From CAIWHR01 sp963726775 (GTDB lineage Bacteria > Pseudomonadota > Gammaproteobacteria > Burkholderiales > Casimicrobiaceae): a stretch of 64,000 nt of DNA. The stretch is taken from the NCBI GenBank assembly GCA_963726775.1, contig CAVSDL010000015.1:124001-188000 (forward strand), given 5' to 3'. This document shows positions 49,342-58,402 of the stretch, in pieces. The number at the start of each line of letters is the position of its first letter. The stretch's first letter is position 1. Made by a program: the position numbers and the translations under genes. The notes beneath the pieces were generated by a model. It was not told the origin of the DNA. It saw only the letters and a list, made by a program, of their open reading frames with translations, and did not search any database.

Positions 49342-49941
49342 CTACCCGCCGCTCGCGTAGTTGTCTTCGCGGATGATCCGCGGCGTCACCTCGCGCGGTT
49401 CGATCGATACGGGCTGATAGATCACCCGGCCCTGCACCGCGTCGTAGCGAACCTCGACGTGGCCCGAAAGCGGAAAATCCTTGCGAAACGGATGGCCGAC
49501 GAACCCGTAGTCGGTGAGGAGCCGGCGCAGATCCGGATGCCCTTCGAACATGATTCCGAAAAGGTCGAATGCCTCGCGCTCGAACCAGTTCGCCGACGGC
49601 CAGATGTCGACGACGCTCGCGATGAGCGGGAACGCGTCGTCGGGCACGAAGGCGCGCACGCGCAACCGCCAATTGTTCGCAAGCGACAGCAGATGGTAGA
49701 CGACTGCAAAGCGCGGCCCCTCGCGCGTAACGCCGCCGTAAGTCGAATAATCGACGCCGCAAAGGTCGATCAGCGTCTCGAACCGGAGCTCGGTGCGTTC
49801 GTGCAACAACCGCATTGTTGCGCCAATCTTCTCCGCGGCGACGACGGCGGTCACCTCGCCGAGCGCCACGGTGACACTAGTGAGCGTGTCACCGAGGACC
49901 GCCGGCAGCGCCGCTGTCAACGCTTCGATCTTGGTCGGCAT
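49342..49941 (-). CDS. nuoC: NADH-quinone oxidoreductase subunit C
   Basis: 199 aa from the ATG that shares a base with the nuoB stop (TGATG). The family signature 'WFEREAFDLFGIMFEGHPDLRRLL' region is clear, followed by 'GHPFRKDFPLSG'. It is a structural subunit of the peripheral arm. The longer open frame upstream is a shadow of nuoB. Confidence 0.97.
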   Translation of the reverse strand: MPTKIEALTAALPAVLGDTLTSVTVALGEVTAVVAAEKIGATMRLLHERTELRFETLIDLCGVDYSTYGGVTREGPRFAVVYHLLSLANNWRLRVRAFVPDDAFPLIASVVDIWPSANWFEREAFDLFGIMFEGHPDLRRLLTDYGFVGHPFRKDFPLSGHVEVRYDAVQGRVIYQPVSIEPREVTPRIIREDNYASGG

Positions 49942-50417
49942 CAGCGTGCGATCGTGTTGGTGCGCCAGATCTTGTTCTGGAGTTGCAGGACGCCGTACAT
50001 CGTGGCCTCGGCCGTCGGCGGACAGCCGGGAATGTAGATGTCGACCGGAACGACGCGATCGCAGCCGCGGACGACGGAATAGGAGTAGTGGTAATACCCG
50101 CCGCCATTCGCGCAGGACCCCATCGAGATCACCCAGCGCGGTTCGGGCATCTGGTCGTAGACCTTGCGCAGCGCAGGCGCCATCTTGTTGCACAGGGTGC
50201 CGGCGACGATCATCACGTCGGCCTGCCGCGGGCTCGGGCGGAATACGATGCCGAAACGGTCGAAGTCATAGCGGGCCGCGCCCGCGTGCATCATCTCGAC
50301 CGCACAGCACGCCAGGCCGAAACTCATCGGCCACATCGAACCGTTGCGCGCCCAGTTGATCAGCGCGTCGGCCGTAGTGGTGACAAAGCCTTTCTCCAGA
50401 ACGCCTTCAATGCTCAT
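49941..50417 (-). CDS. nuoB: NADH-quinone oxidoreductase subunit B
   Basis: 158 aa from 'MSIEGVLEKGFVTT'. The N2 4Fe-4S cluster ligands are visible: the adjacent pair in 'FGLACCAVEMMH', then 'MGSCANGGG' and 'IPGCPPTAEA'. N2 is the last cluster before quinone. The open frame extends to 50531 through repeat DNA, but without a credible start. Confidence 0.98.
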   Translation of the reverse strand: MSIEGVLEKGFVTTTADALINWARNGSMWPMSFGLACCAVEMMHAGAARYDFDRFGIVFRPSPRQADVMIVAGTLCNKMAPALRKVYDQMPEPRWVISMGSCANGGGYYHYSYSVVRGCDRVVPVDIYIPGCPPTAEATMYGVLQLQNKIWRTNTIAR

Positions 50418-50487
50418 AGCGTCGCTCCTGCAAGGCGGGAGTCGCGGCGGCAATCCTTGGTCCACGGCACGCCATGGCCCCCCCGGA

Positions 50488-50745
50488 TCGCATCGCGGCC
50501 TCCATGTCGTGTCGCGGCCTCCGTACCCCACTGTGGCTTGCGCATGCTGGCGCGTCGGCCGCCAGCGCCGACTCGCCCCAGTCGCATCCCCGTTCGCTCC
50601 GCGCGCGGGGCCCCTGCTCCTCGGCTCGCGTCGCGGCCTCCTTGTCGTGTCGCGACGTGGCTGCGCCGGCGCGGCGGCCGCCAGCGCCGACTCGCCCCAG
50701 TCGCATCCCCGCTGCGCGGGGCCCCTGCTCCTCGGCTCGCGTCGC
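50488..50745 (+). repeat. Tandem repeat of about 119 bp between nuoA and nuoB
   Basis: This fills most of the 327-bp gap between nuoB and nuoA. 'GGCCGCCAGCGCCGACTCGC' begins at 50557 and again at 50676, and 'GGGGCCCCTGCTCCTCGGCT' follows in both copies. A 'GCGGCCTCC(A/T)TGTCGTGTCG' segment occurs before the first copy and between the two, so there are about two and a half units. The last unit ends exactly at the nuoA stop. No gene is seen in the gap. Confidence 0.85.
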
Positions 50746-51101
50746 TACTCCCATTCCAATGCGCCCTTTTTCCATTCGTAGACGAAGCCGACGACGAGGA
50801 CGAGCAGGAACACCATCATGGCGACAAAGCCGAAAAGACCGATTTCCGGGAGGACGACCGCCCACGGAAAGAGGAACGCGATTTCGAGGTCGAACAGTAT
50901 GAAAAGGATCGCGACGAGGTAATAGCGGACGTCGAACTTCATCCGCGCGTCCTCGAACGCCTCGAAGCCGCATTCGTAGGGCGACAGCTTTTCGGGGTTC
51001 GGACGGTTCGGCGACAACACCGTGCCGACGGTAAGGAGGACCGCCCCCAGCGCGAGGCCAACCAGGATGAAGAGCAGGATCGGCAGGTACTGTTCCAGCA
51101 T
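50745..51101 (-). CDS. nuoA: NADH-quinone oxidoreductase subunit A
   Basis: 118 aa with three helices. It has 'YECGFEAFEDARMKFDVRYYLVAILFILFDLE' region with the conserved Cys-Gly and Asp/Glu residues, and 'FPWAVVLPEIG'. It is the first gene of the operon; the promoter should lie in the 200 bp between it and the tRNA-Leu gene, where no other gene is seen. Confidence 0.97.
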   Translation of the reverse strand: MLEQYLPILLFILVGLALGAVLLTVGTVLSPNRPNPEKLSPYECGFEAFEDARMKFDVRYYLVAILFILFDLEIAFLFPWAVVLPEIGLFGFVAMMVFLLVLVVGFVYEWKKGALEWE

Positions 51102-51300
51102 GGTGATCGCTCCGCGCGCCCGCGTGCGTCGCCGCGCGGGCGTGTAGACGTTGCCCAGGGCTCGTCGGATGGGCGAACCCGCACTCCACGGCTAGGTGCC
51201 TCGCGCGGTCCGTCCGCACGGGGAGGCTCTCGCCGCAAGCATTCTTTCCTTCGCTGCGCCGCGCCACCAACCGACCGACGCGCCGCATTTTCACATCCGG

Positions 51301-51385
51301 TGGTGCCGACGGGGAGACTCGAACTCCCACGGCTTTCGCCACTGCCCCCTCAAGACAGCGTGTCTACCAATTTCACCACGTCGGC
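51301..51385 (-). tRNA. tRNA-Leu (anticodon GAG)
   Basis: 85 nt with the 3' CCA encoded. The acceptor stem pairs GCCGACG with CGTCGGC. The anticodon arm is CTGTC-TTGAGGG-GGCAG, which puts GAG at positions 34-36. There is a long variable arm as in class II tRNAs, and the T arm contains GTTCGAGTC. The position between secG and nuoA is conserved in betaproteobacteria. Confidence 0.95.
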
Positions 51386-51421
51386 GTCGCCATTGGCATG
51401 TGCAAGATCCTCGGCCGCGCG

Positions 51422-51832
51422 CTACTTCGGCACCTCGCCGGACTTGGATCCCGCCGGCGCACCTGCAGGAGCATTGGCGGACTCGGTCGACGGCGCAGCG
51501 GCCGGAAGCGCACCCGGCGCCACCGGCATTTCCGACGTCTTTGGCGCGAGCTTTTCCACGATGCCCTGCTGCATCACACCGCGCGGCGCGCCACGGGTCG
51601 TCGCAAACCAGGTGAGGCCGAGGCTCGACAAAAAGAACACGGCGGCGAGGATCGCGGTGGTCCGGGACAGGAAATTCGCCGATCCGGCCGCGCCGAAGAC
51701 GCTGCCCGACGAACCGCTGCCAAATGCCGCACCCATATCGGCGCCCTTGCCATGCTGCAGCAGCACAAAGCCGCAAATGGTGGCCGCCACCAGCACGTGC
51801 AGCGCCAATAACAATGATTCCAACATGCTCAT
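51422..51832 (-). CDS. secG: Preprotein translocase subunit SecG
   Basis: 136 aa from the ATG at 51832, preceded by GGGAG. Two helices: 'LLLALHVLVAATICGFVLLQ' and 'TTAILAAVFFLSSLGL', joined by 'GKGADMGAAFGSGSSGSVFG', the SecG hallmark loop. The C-terminus is an Ala/Pro-rich tail. It helps the SecYE channel export proteins. Confidence 0.96.
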   Translation of the reverse strand: MSMLESLLLALHVLVAATICGFVLLQHGKGADMGAAFGSGSSGSVFGAAGSANFLSRTTAILAAVFFLSSLGLTWFATTRGAPRGVMQQGIVEKLAPKTSEMPVAPGALPAAAPSTESANAPAGAPAGSKSGEVPK

Positions 51833-51895
51833 ATGCCGCTCCCGCCGGGATCCGCCGCCGCGGACCGCCACGCACCGCAATTTCGCCCACCGTCG

Positions 51896-52630
51896 TCAGG
51901 CACGCGCAATCGCCAAAAATTCCCCGGACTTGAGCGACGCGCCGCCAATGAGGCCGCCGTCGATGTCCGCCATCGCAAACAGCGCCGCGGCGTTGTCCGC
52001 CTTGACGCTCCCGCCATACAAAAGCACAACTTCCGCCGCCCCCGCTCGCGACAGCCGCCCTCGCAGCGTCGCGTGCACCGTCTGCGCCTCCCCCGTGGAT
52101 GCCGTACGACCCGTGCCTATCGCCCATACCGGCTCGTAAGCAACGACAAGCTTCGGCGCGTCGGCGCCCACCGCAGCGAGCACGGCATCGAGCTGGCGCA
52201 GAACGATGTCCTCCGTTCTCCCCGCATCGCGCTCGCCCAGGGTTTCACCGACGCACACGATCGGTATGATTCCCGCCGCCAGGACCGCACGTGCCTTCGC
52301 CGCGACGACGGCATCGGTATCGCCGTAGTACTGCCGGCGTTCCGAGTGGCCGACGATCGCGTACTGGCAGCCGAACTCCACAAGCATCCCCGCCGACACC
52401 TCGCCGGTGTACGCGCCGGAAACGTGTTCGCTGGCGTCCTGCGCGCCCCACGCAATCGGCATCGACGAAAGCGCCGCCTGCGCCTGCATCAGGTAGGGAT
52501 ACGGCACGCAGACGGCGAGTTCCCGCCCGGGTGTTCGCACCCAGCCCGAAGTAAGCTCTCCGAGGAGCACCGCATTGGTCGCAAGCCCGCCGTTCATTTT
52601 CCAGTTGCCGACGACGAGTTTGCCGCGCAT
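51896..52630 (-). CDS. tpiA: Triosephosphate isomerase
   Basis: 244 aa from 'MRGKLVVGNWKMNG'; an in-frame ATG at 52651 would add seven residues. The catalytic residues are visible: Asn and Lys in 'GNWKMNG', His in 'IVGHSERRQYYG' and Glu in 'AYEPVWAIGTG'. It interconverts dihydroxyacetone phosphate and glyceraldehyde 3-phosphate. It is followed by secG after 63 bp. Confidence 0.97.
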   Translation of the reverse strand: MRGKLVVGNWKMNGGLATNAVLLGELTSGWVRTPGRELAVCVPYPYLMQAQAALSSMPIAWGAQDASEHVSGAYTGEVSAGMLVEFGCQYAIVGHSERRQYYGDTDAVVAAKARAVLAAGIIPIVCVGETLGERDAGRTEDIVLRQLDAVLAAVGADAPKLVVAYEPVWAIGTGRTASTGEAQTVHATLRGRLSRAGAAEVVLLYGGSVKADNAAALFAMADIDGGLIGGASLKSGEFLAIARA

Positions 52631-52858
52631 CGCTTTTCTGCCCGTTTCCATACGCAAACGCGCCACTCAGTTGGAATCCGGGCGGCGCGCCTGCAAAACT
52701 GGCGGATTATACCGCACCGCGACAATCGACGGCAACGCGGTGGAAGCCACGCCGTAGCCTCCCGAGGCGGCCGCCTGCAGGGTTACGAGGGGACACAAAG
52801 CCGGGCGGGAGTCCGGTGTGAGTGGCGGGCGCCGACCGGCGACGCGCCAGAGTCGGGA

Positions 52859-54349
52859 TCAGACGCCCGCAAGCTGGCGCAGGCGCCGCATGACAAGCGG
52901 CAGGAACCAGACCAGCAGCGTAAGCACGCCCAGCGTTGCGGCAATGGGCCGCTCGAAGAACGCGACCAACTGCCCATTGGACTTGATCATCGACGTGACG
53001 AAATTCTCCTCCAGCATCCCGCCGAGGACCACGCCGAGGATCGCCGGCGCAATGGGAAAGCCGTTCTCCTCCAGCACGAACGCCACGATGCCGGCAACGA
53101 GCATCACCGTGATGTCGAAGGCAGTATTGTTGATCGCGAACGACCCCACGACGCAGAACAGCATGATTACCGGCATCAGCACCGCCCGCGGAACTTTGAG
53201 GATCTGCTTCGACACCTTGATGCACCACCAGCCCAGCGGGATCATGATCAGGTTGGCGATGATGAAGAGCAGATAGACGGCATAGATGTTCTGCGGGTTG
53301 TTCGTGAACAGCGACGGTCCGGGGTTCATGTTCTTCATGTAGAGCACGCCGATGACGATCGCGGTGATCGAGTCGCCCGGGATGCCGAACACCAGCGCCG
53401 GAATCCAGGCTCCGGCGAGCGCGCTGTTGTTGGCCGAGCCCGACTCGACGATGCCCTCGACGTGGCCGGTGCCGAATTTCTCGGGCTCCTTTGAAAACTT
53501 CTTGCTGATCCCGTAGGACATCCACGCGGCGATGTCGGCGCCGGCGCCGGGCAGCGCGCCGACCAGCGTGCCCAAGGCGCTGCCGCGCAGAATCTGCAGC
53601 GGGTATTTCTTCGCGAGCGCCCACATGCCCTTGAATACGTTTCCGAGCGGATTGTCGACGATCTTCAGCGGCGGATCCATGTCGACGGCAAAACGGATGA
53701 TCTCCGAAATCGCGAACATGCCGATCATCAGCGGAATCAGGCCGATCCCGCCCAGGAGTTCGACGCTGCCGAAAGTGAAACGCGGGAATCCGGCCGGATT
53801 GGAGAGCCCGACCGATGCCACGAGCAGCCCGAGCATCAGCGACACGAACCCCTTGAGCGGACGGTCGGACGTCATGAACACGGCGCAGGTGAGGCCCAGC
53901 AGTACCAGCCAGAAATATTCGAACGAGCTGAACTTGAGCGCGAATTCGGCAAGCGCCGGGGCCGAAAGCATCAGCACCGCGGTGCCGAAAAGGCCGCCGA
54001 TCGCGGAAAAGACGAGACCGGCGCCGAGCGCGGTTTCCGCCTGTCCCTTCTTCGTCATCGCGTAGGCTTCGTCCGTGTAGGCGGCGGACGCCGGGGTGCC
54101 GGGCATCCGCATCAGGCAGCCCGGAATGTCGCCGGAGAAAATGGCCATCGCGGTGGCGGTGACGATGGCGGCGATCGCCGGAATCGGCGCCATGAAGAAC
54201 GTCACGGGCACCAGCAGCGCCGTCGCCATGGTAGCCGTCAGTCCGGGAACTGCGCCGACGAAAAGCCCGAACACCGACGCCGCCAGCATCACGACGATGT
54301 TGTACGGTTCGAGGACCAGCGCAAAGGCCTGCGCCCACGGCCCGCTCAT
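52859..54349 (-). CDS. tctA: Tripartite tricarboxylate transporter, large permease (TctA family)
   Basis: 496 aa and about 12 helices. It has the TctA family segments 'GAVPGLTATMATALL' near the start and 'FSGDIPGCLMRMPGTPASAAYTDEAY' region, with 'GALPGAGADIAAWMSYG' in the second half; the two repeats form the substrate site. It imports a carboxylate together with TctB and the periplasmic TctC. It is the last gene of the tctC-tctB-tctA set, 25 bp after tctB. Confidence 0.95.
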   Translation of the reverse strand: MSGPWAQAFALVLEPYNIVVMLAASVFGLFVGAVPGLTATMATALLVPVTFFMAPIPAIAAIVTATAMAIFSGDIPGCLMRMPGTPASAAYTDEAYAMTKKGQAETALGAGLVFSAIGGLFGTAVLMLSAPALAEFALKFSSFEYFWLVLLGLTCAVFMTSDRPLKGFVSLMLGLLVASVGLSNPAGFPRFTFGSVELLGGIGLIPLMIGMFAISEIIRFAVDMDPPLKIVDNPLGNVFKGMWALAKKYPLQILRGSALGTLVGALPGAGADIAAWMSYGISKKFSKEPEKFGTGHVEGIVESGSANNSALAGAWIPALVFGIPGDSITAIVIGVLYMKNMNPGPSLFTNNPQNIYAVYLLFIIANLIMIPLGWWCIKVSKQILKVPRAVLMPVIMLFCVVGSFAINNTAFDITVMLVAGIVAFVLEENGFPIAPAILGVVLGGMLEENFVTSMIKSNGQLVAFFERPIAATLGVLTLLVWFLPLVMRRLRQLAGV

Positions 54350-54374
54350 CGCCTGCCCCCGCGACCGCGCGCCG

Positions 54375-54860
54375 TCACCACAGGATGGGCTGCAGCAGCC
54401 CCCAGGGCAGCGGAACGCGCAGGAGCTTGTAGAAGGCCGTATGGATCGCCAGCGTCAGCACCACCGCGAGCGGCACGATCCAGCGCGCCCGCACGCCGAA
54501 CACCGCGAACAGCGCGGCGAGGTAGACGGTGCCGGTGACGATGAAGCCGAGCCGATCGACGGCGGCGATGTAGAACACGTTAACACCGATCGTCAGCGCG
54601 AACGCGAGCACGTGCCGGCGCGAGCCCGTCCACGGCTCGAACGCAACCCACTGCGCGCGCTCGTGCCCTCCCGCGCGTGCCGCCAGGCCCTTGACGATGA
54701 GCAGGACCGCGCACACGGCGAGACCTGCGGCGATGACGCCCGGGAACAGCGCAGGGCCATATTGCTGCCCGGGAATCTTCGGGAAGCTCTGGACGTGAAC
54801 CAGTAGCACTGCACCGAGTAGCAGCAGCAGCGCGCCCCAGACGGCGTCGTTGACCTTCAT
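54375..54860 (-). CDS. tctB: Tripartite tricarboxylate transporter, small permease (TctB family)
   Basis: 161 aa with four predicted helices, beginning 'MKVNDAVWGALLLLLGAVLL' and containing 'FPKIPGQQYGPALFPGVIAAGL', the TctB-family feature around residues 30-50. It is the poorly conserved small membrane subunit. A 251-bp gap with REP-like repeats separates it from tctC. Confidence 0.9.
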   Translation of the reverse strand: MKVNDAVWGALLLLLGAVLLVHVQSFPKIPGQQYGPALFPGVIAAGLAVCAVLLIVKGLAARAGGHERAQWVAFEPWTGSRRHVLAFALTIGVNVFYIAAVDRLGFIVTGTVYLAALFAVFGVRARWIVPLAVVLTLAIHTAFYKLLRVPLPWGLLQPILW

Positions 54861-54869
54861 GGCAGGCTA

Positions 54870-55095
54870 TGCGCGTCCACGGCGTCGTTCACGCGAACGC
54901 GGGCACCGCGCACTATTCGTTGCAAATGCTCATCGTCGTTCAGAGCGAATGTTGTAACCGCACACCATTCGTCGCTCATGCTCATCGTCGTTCCCGCGGC
55001 CGCGGGAACCCAGTGTCGTAGATTGAAAGTCGCTGGATCCCCGCCTGCGCGGGGACGACGCATTTGTTGCCAATCGCGGGCCGCTGCGCGACCCG
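54870..55095. repeat. REP-like palindromes between tctC and tctB
   Basis: Two hairpin units, 'TTCCCGCGGCCGCGGGAA' at about 54991-55009 and 'TCCCCGCCTGCGCGGGGA' at about 55039-55057, face each other with CCAG / CTGG borders, as at 35.2 kb. Before them a segment of about 55 bp is roughly doubled ('ATGCTCATCGTCGTT' at about 54927 and 54977). No gene is visible in this gap. Confidence 0.8.
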
Positions 55096-55111
55096 CTCTT
55101 GGATAAATGCG

Positions 55112-56083
55112 TCACTTGACGAGGCCGACCGCCTTCATCGTCGCGCCCAGATCGGTGTCCGATTTCGCCATGAATTTCGCGAAATCGTCCGGCGCCGCGT
55201 AGATGACGCCGTAGCCCTGCTTGGCCATGAACTCGGTGTAGTCCTTGCTGGCGACGATCTTCCGGAGGGCCGCGACGAGCTTGTCGCGCGCCTCCGGCGG
55301 TATGTTCTTGGGGGCAGCGATCCCGCGCCACGCGGCCATCGTCCAGTTGCTGCCCGTGGCCGCCTTGAGCGTCGGCACGTTGGGGTACAGCGCCGCCGGT
55401 GCGTCGGCCATCACGGCGAGGCTCTTCACCTTGCCCGCGTCGATCAGGGCGCGCGCCTCGGGCAGCGACACCGGCGCAATCTGCACGCCGCCGGCAACGA
55501 GATCCTGCAGTCCCGGCGCGGCACCGTTCGACGGCACCCAGGGCACGCTTGCCGGATCGACCTTCAGATCCTGCAGCATGCCTGCGATCGCGAGATGCCA
55601 GATGCCACCCTGCCCGGTACCCGACGCCTTGAATTTTCCCGGGCTCGTCTTGATCGCCGCCACGAGTTCATTCACGGTCTTGTAGGGCGAATCGGCGGCG
55701 ATCTGGATCCCCGCGGGGTCGGCGTTGACGAGCCCGATCGGCGTGTACGACGCGCCGTTGAGTTCGGTCAGGCCCTGCCAATGCATCATGCCGATCTCGA
55801 CCGTCACGATGCCGATCGTGTAGCCATCCGGCGCCGCCTGCGCGATCGCGCTATGGCCCACGACGCCGCTGCCGCCGGTGCGGTTGACGACATTGACGGG
55901 CTGGCCCAGATCTTTCTCGAGGAGCACGCCGATGATGCGCGCGGTGGCGTCGGTGCCCCCTCCGGCGCCCCAGGGAACGATCAGCGTGATGGGACGTTCC
56001 GGATAGGCGGCCCGCGCCCCCGCAGTGAACAGCAGGGCGCAAATCGCCACGGCGCAGACCAGTGCGCGCGAGAATGCGGTCAT
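55112..56083 (-). CDS. tctC: Tripartite tricarboxylate transporter substrate-binding protein (Bug family)
   Basis: 323 aa with a GAGGAGG ribosome site and a signal peptide ending about residue 25 ('GARA'). Typical Bug features: 'YPERPITLIVPWGAGGGTDATAR' region near the mature start, 'VNVVNRTGGSGVVGHSAIAQAAPDGYTIG' region, and a late 'MKAVGLVK' terminus. It delivers a carboxylate to TctAB from the periplasm; the ligand is unknown. These proteins are greatly expanded in betaproteobacteria. Confidence 0.95.
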   Translation of the reverse strand: MTAFSRALVCAVAICALLFTAGARAAYPERPITLIVPWGAGGGTDATARIIGVLLEKDLGQPVNVVNRTGGSGVVGHSAIAQAAPDGYTIGIVTVEIGMMHWQGLTELNGASYTPIGLVNADPAGIQIAADSPYKTVNELVAAIKTSPGKFKASGTGQGGIWHLAIAGMLQDLKVDPASVPWVPSNGAAPGLQDLVAGGVQIAPVSLPEARALIDAGKVKSLAVMADAPAALYPNVPTLKAATGSNWTMAAWRGIAAPKNIPPEARDKLVAALRKIVASKDYTEFMAKQGYGVIYAAPDDFAKFMAKSDTDLGATMKAVGLVK

Positions 56084-56184
56084 GATTCCTCCTCGGGCTG
56101 AATGGGACAGAACGAAGCCGCCGTGACGCGCAGCGCGGCGCCCGACGATCTGCGGGCAGTTTGGCAGCGGGGCCCAAAGCGGTC

Positions 56185-56202
56185 AAGAGGTCTGACCAAT
56201 CG
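56185..56202. promoter_or_regulatory. Candidate GntR/FadR-type operator upstream of tctC
   Basis: The plus strand reads AAGAGGTCTGACCAATCG, with core GGTCTGACC a perfect palindrome around one base. It resembles the TGGTnnnACCA sites of PdhR/FadR-type GntR regulators, which respond to organic acids. It lies about 100-120 bp upstream of the tctC start. The call rests on one short palindrome only. Confidence 0.3.
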
Positions 56203-56321
56203 TGCCGCGCGGCGCCGCTCGTCGCCTTCGCCCGGGAGCGGCTCGCGGCAGTTCGAGGTATCGGGCGCCAGCGCCACCGCATCGGTCGCCGGACCCTGCC
56301 CTGCGAACCGTTCCTCGGGGG

Positions 56322-57359
56322 CTACGCCTTGTCGTTGAGATGGCACGCCATCCACCGCCCGGGCGAGAACTCCTTCAACGCGGGCGCGGCCTCTCCGCAT
56401 ATCGGCATCGCGTGCGGACAGCGCGGATGGAAATGGCACCCCGGCGGGGGCGCCAGCGGCGACGGGATTTCGCCGCGGATCGGCGCGAACGTGCGCTTTT
56501 TCGGCTCGACCTTGCCGACCTCGGCGAGCAGCGCCTGCGTGTAAGGGTGGCCAGGCGCGGCAAAGAGCGCCGCGGTCGGACCCGTCTCGACGACACGGCC
56601 CAGATACATGATCACGACGCGGTCGCTGATGTGCTCGACCACGCCCAGGTCGTGGCTGATGAACAGGTACGTGAGATTGAGCGCCGACCTGAGCTCCATG
56701 AACAGGTTGAGCACCTGCGCCTGGATCGAGACGTCGAGACCCGCCACCGATTCGTCGCAGACCAGGAACTCCGGCTTTACCGCCAAGGCCCGGGCGATGC
56801 CGATGCGCGCGCGCTGCCCGCCCGAGAACTGATGCGGGTAGCGCCGCATCAGCGTCGGATCGAGCCCGACGCGATTGAGCTGCAGCCCGACGTACTCGAC
56901 GCGCGCGTTGGCGTTGACGATGCGATGCGCGACAGGGGCTTCGCCGACGATGTCGATCACGCGCATCCGCGGGTTGAGCGAAGCGTAAGGGTCCTGGAAG
57001 ATCATTTGCATCTTGAGCTGCTGCTTGCGCGCCGCGTCGGGAACGAGTTGCGACAGCGCGGCGCCCCGCCAATAGCGTTCGCCTTCGGAAGGCGAGAGGA
57101 GACCTGCCGCAATACGGCCCAGCGTCGACTTGCCGCACCCCGATTCGCCGACCAGACCCACGACTTCGCCCGGCAGGATGGCGAGGGTGACCCGGTCGAC
57201 GGCCTGGACGACTTCCTCCTTCACGCCCGCACCCAGAAAGTTGCCGATCCTCGCCGCCGCGTCGAGCGCCTTGACGAAACGCTTCGACACGCCGTCGAGC
57301 TTGATCAGTGCCACCCCCGTCGTGCCGGGCGCAGCCGGCTTCCGCGTGAGCGTCGTCAT
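56322..57359 (-). CDS. Peptide/nickel-type ABC transporter ATP-binding protein (DppF/OppF-like)
   Basis: 345 aa from the ATG overlapping the previous stop (ATGA). ABC motifs: Walker A 'GESGCGKST', Q-loop 'IFQDPYASLNPRM', signature 'SGGQRARIGIARAL', Walker B 'FLVCDESVAGLD'. In place of the usual 'LSGGQRQR' and 'DEP', the signature here has 'RAR' and Walker B ends 'DES'. The C-terminal oligopeptide/dipeptide-family extension has the cysteine set 'CHFHPRCPHAMPIC'. It is the last gene of the four-gene cassette. Confidence 0.92.
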   Translation of the reverse strand: MTTLTRKPAAPGTTGVALIKLDGVSKRFVKALDAAARIGNFLGAGVKEEVVQAVDRVTLAILPGEVVGLVGESGCGKSTLGRIAAGLLSPSEGERYWRGAALSQLVPDAARKQQLKMQMIFQDPYASLNPRMRVIDIVGEAPVAHRIVNANARVEYVGLQLNRVGLDPTLMRRYPHQFSGGQRARIGIARALAVKPEFLVCDESVAGLDVSIQAQVLNLFMELRSALNLTYLFISHDLGVVEHISDRVVIMYLGRVVETGPTAALFAAPGHPYTQALLAEVGKVEPKKRTFAPIRGEIPSPLAPPPGCHFHPRCPHAMPICGEAAPALKEFSPGRWMACHLNDKA

Positions 57360-58402
57360 TCGGGCCATTCGGTTCGCAGCGGGTGGTGACAGCGCACCGA
57401 CTGCCCCGCGCCGTCGCCGATCGGCCGCATCGCCGGCATGGCGTTGCAGGCGGCGGTCGCGTATCCGCAACGGTCGCGAAAAGCGCAGCCTGGCGGCAGG
57501 TCGAGCGCCGTGGGTGCGATCCCGGGAATCTGCGCCAGCCGTGTGCCGCGCGCGCTGCGCCCCGGCACCGAATCGAGCAACCCTCGCGTATACGGGTGGA
57601 GCGGCCGCGACAGCACGTCGAACACCGTGCCCTGCTCGACGATGCGCCCGGCATACATCACGCAGATGCGGTCGGCGAGACCGGCGACGACGGACAGATC
57701 GTGGGTGATCCAGATCATCGCCGCCCTTGTCTCCCGGGTGAGCTTCTGCATTTCGTACAGAATCTGACCCTGGATCGTGACGTCGAGCGCAGTCGTCGGC
57801 TCGTCGGCGATGAGGAGATCGGGATTGTTGAGCAGCGCGATCGCGATCGCCACCCGCTGCCGCATGCCGCCGGAGAACTGGTGCGGGTAGGCGGCGAGCC
57901 TTGCGTCCGGCGACGGGATGCCGACTTTCACCAGGGCCGCGCGCGCGCGTTCCCGCGCCGATTCGCGGGGCACGTCCTCGTGGGCGAGGATCGCTTCCAC
58001 CATCTGCACGTCGATGCGGAGGACCGGATTCAGCGTCATCATCGGATCCTGGAAGATCATGGCGATCCGGTTGCCGCGCAACTGCCGCAGGCCTTCCTCC
58101 GGCAACTCCCGCAGGTCGCGGCCGCTGAACAGGATGCGGCCGTCGACGATGCGTCCCGGCGGGTCGACCAGGCCCATGATCGAGTAGCCGGTCATCGACT
58201 TGCCCGCACCCGATTCTCCGACGAGTCCCAGCACTTCGCCCCTGGCGACCGTGAACGACAGGTCGTCGACGGCCTTCACGACACCCGCCTTCGTGAAGAA
58301 ATGCGTGCGCAGCCCGGCGACTTCGAGCAGCGGCTCCGTCATCGCGGCCTCTTTGCGCACACTTAGAAACTCACCGCGCGACGCTTCGTCCGCCGCGCTC
58401 AT
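57356..58402 (-). CDS. Peptide/nickel-type ABC transporter ATP-binding protein (DppD/OppD-like)
   Basis: 348 aa. I chose the ATG at 58402 because it overlaps the permease stop (ATGA) and has GAGG upstream; the ATG at 58342, also with a GAGG site, would remove 20 residues and is a fair alternative. Motifs: Walker A 'GESGAGKSM', Q-loop 'IFQDPMMTLNPV', signature 'FSGGMRQRVAIA', Walker B 'LLIADEPTTALD'. The C-terminal family extension has 'CAFRDRCGYATAAC'. Confidence 0.93.
   Translation of the reverse strand: MSAADEASRGEFLSVRKEAAMTEPLLEVAGLRTHFFTKAGVVKAVDDLSFTVARGEVLGLVGESGAGKSMTGYSIMGLVDPPGRIVDGRILFSGRDLRELPEEGLRQLRGNRIAMIFQDPMMTLNPVLRIDVQMVEAILAHEDVPRESARERARAALVKVGIPSPDARLAAYPHQFSGGMRQRVAIAIALLNNPDLLIADEPTTALDVTIQGQILYEMQKLTRETRAAMIWITHDLSVVAGLADRICVMYAGRIVEQGTVFDVLSRPLHPYTRGLLDSVPGRSARGTRLAQIPGIAPTALDLPPGCAFRDRCGYATAACNAMPAMRPIGDGAGQSVRCHHPLRTEWPE

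Noticed and set aside
48004..50037. 677-codon plus-strand frame opposite nuoD and nuoC
   Set aside because: Shadow of well-recognised genes on the other strand; no own motif.
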